A stretch of 64,000 bases of DNA, from assembly GCA_029782225.1 (NCBI GenBank), contig JAKOVF010000200.1, positions 1 to 64,000 on the forward strand, read 5' to 3'. This DNA is from Chloroflexota bacterium (GTDB lineage: Bacteria > Chloroflexota > Anaerolineae > Anaerolineales > Villigracilaceae). A model generated the notes under the pieces. The model ran no database searches. It was not told where the DNA came from and saw only the letters and a list, made by a program, of their open reading frames with translations. A program made the position numbers and the translations under genes. Of this stretch, positions 59,954-64,000 are shown one piece after another. Position 1 is the stretch's first letter. Each line of letters starts with the position of its first letter.

Positions 59954-60667
59954 TTATGACTTGCGCGCAATAACGATGATGCTTTCGCCCCAGCGCATGG
60001 GCAAAAAGACAAAACCGGTCATGGCCTGGAATCCGCCCAACGAGCCAAAGAACAATTTCTGGATTTGTTTGGGAATTATGGGAATATAGGGAACGTCCCA
60101 GAAGCCATCGGAGGAAATTTTGAGTGGACTAAAGCCCGCGTTCCGAATCATGTCAAGCCATTCCTGCGGCTGCTTCAAGGAGATATGCGTCGGGTCCTGA
60201 TATCCGATCCAACGGTCGCCCTTCCACGGCTTGAGTAATGAACCGAGGTTCGGCGTGGCAAGGATCAGGATGCCGCCGGGCTCGGTCACATGTCCGATCT
60301 CGCGGATAGCTTTTGCGGGATCAGGCAGGTGTTCCACGATATGTTTGATGATCACGACATTGAAAGAGTTTTTGGCAAATGGTAAGTCCTGGGCGCTGGC
60401 GGTTTCCAACGAAGATTTGTTGACAACGGACCTGGATTGCTTAACCGCCCAGTGATTCAGATCCATGCCATACGTTTCAAACGTGTCTTCAAGTTGACCT
60501 ATCAAATGACCGAGGCCGGATCCCACCTCAAGCAGACGCGCGCCGCGCTGTCCATATCGCCGCGCCAGCATGGCATAGAAACGATTCGACCACCAGTACA
60601 TGCTGTATTTGGCAAAGGTGATATCGGCGTACGTGTGGGTGGAAAAGTATTTTTCGTCGAAGGACAT
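59954..60667 (-). CDS. Class I SAM methyltransferase in the glycan cluster (1)
   Basis: 237 residues. Motif I reads RLLEVGSGLGHLIGQLEDTF, motif II YGMDLNHWAVKQSR, and motif IV FNVVIIKHIVEHLPDPAKAI. This is the UbiE/Coq5-like type often found in polysaccharide and glycolipid clusters. The C-terminal hydrophobic stretch (residues 205-232) may attach it to the membrane. Acceptor unknown. Confidence 0.88.
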   Translation of the reverse strand: MSFDEKYFSTHTYADITFAKYSMYWWSNRFYAMLARRYGQRGARLLEVGSGLGHLIGQLEDTFETYGMDLNHWAVKQSRSVVNKSSLETASAQDLPFAKNSFNVVIIKHIVEHLPDPAKAIREIGHVTEPGGILILATPNLGSLLKPWKGDRWIGYQDPTHISLKQPQEWLDMIRNAGFSPLKISSDGFWDVPYIPIIPKQIQKLFFGSLGGFQAMTGFVFLPMRWGESIIVIARKS

Positions 60668-60695
60668 GGTTGGGCAGTGGACGACGGTCTGCGGA

Positions 60696-61457
60696 CTATG
60701 GTCTTTTCCGGGCTATATAAAAAGTAAATGCCCCATCATTTACCGGTTCAGGCGAGGCATATTTTTTCACGTAAGCTTCTGTTAGTCCCAAATTCCATTT
60801 TGTGGGAGAAAGGATCCATTTACCGGTAAGCGCTTTTGAGATCCAGGATGGCAGGCCAAAATAGTGGCCCCATTCTAACACGCGCATGGAGGCAGGCGAA
60901 AAATAATGCCACCAGCGCTCGAGCGTAAAGCCTGCATGTTCAAGACGTGCCTGCCAGACGTCCGGCTCATCCGCGTGGTGGACGCGCGAAATCCGGCGGA
61001 ACCAGTCTTCATACGTTTTGCCAAAGACCTTCGTCAGGGAAAGCGCGGAGAAATAACGTGGATTGGGCACACAAAAATAAAAAGGCGCACCTGCCTTTAA
61101 CACGCGCGCGGTTTCAGCCAGCACTGCATCGATGTGCGGGATGTGTTCCAGGACCGAGTTGCTGAGTCCACTGGCGAAATGACCCGATGGAAAAGGCGAG
61201 CAGGCACCATCGGCTTCGACGAGAGATTTGTATGCGCCGTACTTCTTTGCCTCGTGAATGGGTCCATGCCAGGGGTCGAGGCCCACATCCAGTGTCCGGT
61301 TGAAGGTCAGCGAGGCGAAGTGACCATCACCGCAGCCTACGTCATACACGGGTGAGGGCAGTGGGAGTTCCTGATAATAGGAAGACTCCACCGCGCGCAA
61401 AAAGCCGCGGAAGTAGGGAAGAGAACTGATTTGGAGAAAGAGGAAATCTTTTTTCAA
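60696..61457 (-). CDS. Class I SAM methyltransferase in the glycan cluster (2)
   Basis: 253 residues, starting at TTG 61457 that overlaps the upstream stop as TTGA. Motif I is VYDVGCGDGHFASLTFN, motif II LDVGLDPWHGPIHEAKK, motif IV GLSNSVLEHIPHIDAVLAET. Small-molecule methyltransferase, substrate unknown. Translational coupling to the PLDc_N-like gene ties it to the membrane cluster. Confidence 0.85.
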   Translation of the reverse strand: MKKDFLFLQISSLPYFRGFLRAVESSYYQELPLPSPVYDVGCGDGHFASLTFNRTLDVGLDPWHGPIHEAKKYGAYKSLVEADGACSPFPSGHFASGLSNSVLEHIPHIDAVLAETARVLKAGAPFYFCVPNPRYFSALSLTKVFGKTYEDWFRRISRVHHADEPDVWQARLEHAGFTLERWWHYFSPASMRVLEWGHYFGLPSWISKALTGKWILSPTKWNLGLTEAYVKKYASPEPVNDGAFTFYIARKRP

Positions 61458-61657
61458 ACTCTATTCTCGGCGGCGGGACGAATAATCCAGTAAGCCAGCG
61501 AACCCAAAACAGGAATGGCACAAATGATAAGCACCCACAGCGCCAGGGGCATGCCGGTTAGCTTTTTGCCAGCCAGGTGAATCAGTGAAATAAGCGGCAG
61601 TGCAAGCACGACAAAGATAACAAGGATCTCAAGCGGACCCATACCGATTGGTTGCAT
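61454..61657 (-). CDS. Small membrane protein, PLDc_N-like
   Basis: 67 residues with two helices (about 8-28 and 38-60). The end LWVLIICAIPVLGSLAYWII matches the membrane part found at the N-terminus of cardiolipin synthases (PLDc_N, PF13396), without the nuclease domains. AAAGGAAAG precedes the ATG. The stop overlaps the methyltransferase start (TTGA). Confidence 0.75.
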   Translation of the reverse strand: MQPIGMGPLEILVIFVVLALPLISLIHLAGKKLTGMPLALWVLIICAIPVLGSLAYWIIRPAAENRV

Positions 61658-61659
61658 AT

Positions 61660-62823
61660 CTACTTTCCTTTCCGCAGCAGGCGCTCAAACAACTTTTCAT
61701 ATTCCTGCGCGATGGAATCGGGATCGTAAGACTTCTTGATCGCTTCGACATCCCCGCGGAATTTCTTCGGCTCATCCAGGACCTCGAGGATGGATTCCGC
61801 CAGACTGGCCGCATCCCCGATTTTGGCGACTCGTCCCATCCCGTGCATGGTCACGGGCTGCCTCACGCCCGGCAGCGCGGACGGCACACACGGCACACTG
61901 TTCATCATAGCTTCGATCTGGACGAGGCCGAATGCCTCCGTGGAGTTCAAGGAAGGAACGGTCAACACATCAAGGTTGGGATAGTAGGCGGCCATTTCAA
62001 CCGGGTCGAGATTCCCCAGGAAGCTCCAATGACCCTGCGCTTCATACGCACGGATGCGCGGCATGAGCCGGTCGTAGTAGGCTTGTTCGCCCATCACGTT
62101 TTGATACGTCCCCGCGAAAAGGACCAGAGCTTTTGGGTACTTTTGCAGGATCGTCGGAAGCGCATCCAGCAAAACTTCCACGCCTTTTTCGGCAGCAAAG
62201 CGCGCGGCCATGCCAATGACCGGCCTACGCTCTTTGGTGCGATGCTCGCGGGCGAAGGCAGAGACGGCCTCGGACGCTGGAGCCGGCAATTCTACTGGTG
62301 GCAGGATCGGGGTCAGTTTTGAGGCGTAGCGCGAGAGGTAGGAGGAATGGTCGGCGTAGTCCTGTGTATAAGTCACGATGTGATTCGAGAGCAGTCCCGC
62401 CATATTGTTCTGAAAACTGACCACCGCGTTGACAAGGCGATTGAACGCGCCGGGCGGGAGCAGGAGGTCACAATGATAGGTAAGCACGGCCGGCTTGCCA
62501 AAGAGCCGGGCGCGCAGGGCAACGCCCGGCGCGTCGAACTGCGGCAGGTGCATTTGAACCACGTCATGCTCTGCCACGAGCTTTGTCGCCACCAGGCCAA
62601 AGGTCGGAGCCAGCACACCCTTGCTGATACGCGCCATAACCGGCACGCGGATGATTTTGACATCATCCATCACTTCTGCGCGGGGAAGAGATGGCTCGTA
62701 CTGCGTGGTCATTACCGTAACCTGGTGTCCGCGCTTCGCAAAGGCACGGGCAAGACGTTCGGCGTAGATAGTGAGACCGGAGGTGTGAGGGCGATAATAT
62801 GTGAGGACAGTGAGGATCTTCAT
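61660..62823 (-). CDS. Family 4 glycosyltransferase
   Basis: 387 residues with GT-B fold. N-terminal ILTVLTYYRPHTSGLTIYAE and ERLARAFAKRGHQVTVMT; C-terminal donor-site pattern VLTVPSLNSTEAFGLVQIEA then MMNSVPCVPSALPGVRQP, including the E-x7-E motif of GT4. Cytoplasmic, uses a nucleotide sugar, and probably starts or extends a lipid-linked glycan for the GT39-like enzymes downstream. It leads the minus-strand glycan cluster; the next gene starts 3 nt later. Confidence 0.92.
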   Translation of the reverse strand: MKILTVLTYYRPHTSGLTIYAERLARAFAKRGHQVTVMTTQYEPSLPRAEVMDDVKIIRVPVMARISKGVLAPTFGLVATKLVAEHDVVQMHLPQFDAPGVALRARLFGKPAVLTYHCDLLLPPGAFNRLVNAVVSFQNNMAGLLSNHIVTYTQDYADHSSYLSRYASKLTPILPPVELPAPASEAVSAFAREHRTKERRPVIGMAARFAAEKGVEVLLDALPTILQKYPKALVLFAGTYQNVMGEQAYYDRLMPRIRAYEAQGHWSFLGNLDPVEMAAYYPNLDVLTVPSLNSTEAFGLVQIEAMMNSVPCVPSALPGVRQPVTMHGMGRVAKIGDAASLAESILEVLDEPKKFRGDVEAIKKSYDPDSIAQEYEKLFERLLRKGK

Positions 62824-62914
62824 ACGAGTCGAAAATTATACCTTACGGGAACAGTTGGTTTATGGGAACGATTTCTTCGTGCGCGGTGTAAATGGTATGA
62901 AACAAGGAGTCCCC

Positions 62915-63451
62915 ATGCAAAACCTTCGTTTACTCCCAGCCCTGATCGCCATTGGATTGATTCTTACAGGTTGCGCAACCCCCGCGGCGGCACGTCCGCC
63001 TGAAACTCAACCGCCGGTTTCAAACCCATCTGCAAATTGCCCGGTAACCCTGCCCGGCGCGGCCTCATTTGAAGCGCCCGCACCGTTCTCGCCAAACGCA
63101 CCCTTCGGTGATCAATTCTGGTTCGGGACCGAAAATCTTTGGACGGCGCTTCCCAACAATGGAACATGGTCCGGGCTGCCCCTCAATCCAGGTGGTTACA
63201 CTCAAAAAGTATTCTGGTGGAGCAAACAATTCTCATTTGAAGATGAGCCTCAACCCAATCTGGTTGTGTCTGGCAAGAGACTCGATGGGGATGCGCCGGC
63301 ACTGCACGTCTCCCGCGCGACAAATGCGGAGGCCGGTGACATTGGCACTGCCATGCTTGTCGGCGTGGACTTTCCGACTGTGGGGTGCTGGCAGATTACA
63401 GGTCAATATAAAGGCAGCGAGTTGAGTTTCGTGGTTTCGGTGGAACCATAA
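62915..63451 (+). CDS. Predicted lipoprotein
   Basis: 178 residues from ATG 62915 (AAGGAG upstream); longer in-frame starts exist. A signal peptide with lipobox LTGC at about residues 17-20 is followed by a Pro/Thr-rich linker and a soluble domain with FGDQFWFGTENLWTALPNNG and two further Cys. Function unknown; likely anchored to the outside of the membrane. Confidence 0.8.
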   Translation: MQNLRLLPALIAIGLILTGCATPAAARPPETQPPVSNPSANCPVTLPGAASFEAPAPFSPNAPFGDQFWFGTENLWTALPNNGTWSGLPLNPGGYTQKVFWWSKQFSFEDEPQPNLVVSGKRLDGDAPALHVSRATNAEAGDIGTAMLVGVDFPTVGCWQITGQYKGSELSFVVSVEP

Positions 63452-63469
63452 ACAAATCCCTCATTGCCT

Positions 63470-63526
63470 GCCCTGACGAAACAATCTTCTGTTGTGCAGG
63501 AGATTGTTTCGAGCTGGAGGAGCTCA
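63470..63526. repeat. Degenerate TGTCATTGC-type repeat
   Basis: CTCATTGCCTGCCCTGACGA with GAAACAATCTTC and GAGATTGTTTCGAG arms. Only a worn core of the family remains. Confidence 0.6.
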
Positions 63527-63683
63527 ATATCATCGCCCCGAGTTACTGCTTCATCCAGATTTCATTTTCAAACTCTAAAATGGACGTGTGGTTTCGCCAT
63601 CGAATGCATCCAACAATCATGTTTCAGGCAAAAGAACCTTTTCCCTGTTCCATCGAATCAGTTGCATATTTGAGAAAGAGTGG

Positions 63684-64000
63684 GTGGAACGGAATAGCGC
63701 ATGGTTAATGGGCGGGATTGTTGTGCTTGCAATTTCTGCCATTCTTGCGGTCCTTGCGTATTATTCCAGTAAACCTGCCTTCCCCAGCACCAATGGCACA
63801 TGGGTCATTGCGGTGAATTTGGCAAATGGCAGGGGATATACAGCCTGCGTCAGGAGCTATTTTCCCTTCTGCGGTCCGACCAACCAGGTGACGGCCATGC
63901 GCGAACCAATTCCGGTCCTGCTCATGGCCGCAGCCATGAAAATCTACCCTTCCAAATATTCAGGGATTGTCATGCAATGCCTGCTGTATTTGGGTACATT
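63684..64000 (+). CDS. GT39-like membrane protein, 5' part (runs off window)
   Basis: Frame open from GTG 63684 to the window end, about 105 residues. The frame is free of stops back to 63579, so an earlier GTG (63588) is possible. The N-terminus has one membrane helix (IVVLAISAILAVLAYYSS), then WVIAVNLANGRGYTACVRSY, then PTNQVTAMREPIPVLLMAAA, the pattern of PMT/ArnT-like enzymes that end in a REP(L/I) motif. The start is uncertain; no strong ribosome site is seen. Confidence 0.7.
   Translation, partial: MERNSAWLMGGIVVLAISAILAVLAYYSSKPAFPSTNGTWVIAVNLANGRGYTACVRSYFPFCGPTNQVTAMREPIPVLLMAAAMKIYPSKYSGIVMQCLLYLGT

Overview
The window looks like a chromosomal segment of a Chloroflexota bacterium, most likely class Anaerolineae. 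The reasons are the large DUF2298 (YYY-motif) and GT39-like membrane proteins, a PIN/TRAM protein beside cysS, and many short palindromic repeats between and inside genes. This placement is inference from gene content, not from a marker phylogeny. I see no tRNA, rRNA, CRISPR array, transposase or phage gene.

Layout: 1-2.5 kb, ilvD and the truncated ilvB (branched-chain amino acids), minus strand. 2.6-2.8 kb, a very small unit (strong promoter, 34-aa membrane peptide, strong terminator). 3.0-4.85 kb, ferredoxin remnant, dicluster ferredoxin and FAD oxidoreductase. 5.0-7.7 kb, Rrf2 regulator with a likely operator, riboflavin-type reductase, GTP cyclohydrolase II and an SDR. 7.8-10.6 kb, DMT transporter, NUDIX, possible attenuator leader and PLP aminotransferase. 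10.7-13.9 kb, malic enzyme, HAD phosphatase and moaA (minus). 14.0-17.5 kb, PIN/TRAM protein, cysS and small membrane proteins. 17.6-19.8 kb, an AT-rich island with a TIR-TPR protein translationally coupled to a coiled-coil membrane protein; this is the best candidate for an undescribed defence-like system. 20-26.6 kb, PLP decarboxylase, methyltransferase, rlmB, GH1 glycosidase, GNAT and an APH(6)-like kinase. 26.9-30.7 kb, a heterodimeric ABC exporter with one degenerate ATP site. 30.7-36.5 kb, two secreted proteins (PQQ-dehydrogenase-like and CAP/SCP) that share the same C-terminal repeat tail. 36.7-40 kb, a KimA-like K+ transporter with two RCK proteins. 40-43.4 kb, an orphan membrane histidine kinase. 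43.5-62.8 kb, a long minus-strand envelope cluster: two PlsC-like acyltransferases, cmk, GT39/DUF2298 giant membrane enzymes, methyltransferases and a GT4. 62.9-64 kb, a lipoprotein and a truncated GT39-like gene.

Two themes recur. Promoters often place the -10 hexamer 6-12 nt before the ATG, which suggests leaderless transcripts alongside genes with clear Shine-Dalgarno sites. Several families of palindromic repeats fill intergenic gaps, supply stop codons and terminators, and have entered coding regions in frame, mainly in loops of the GT39/DUF2298 proteins.
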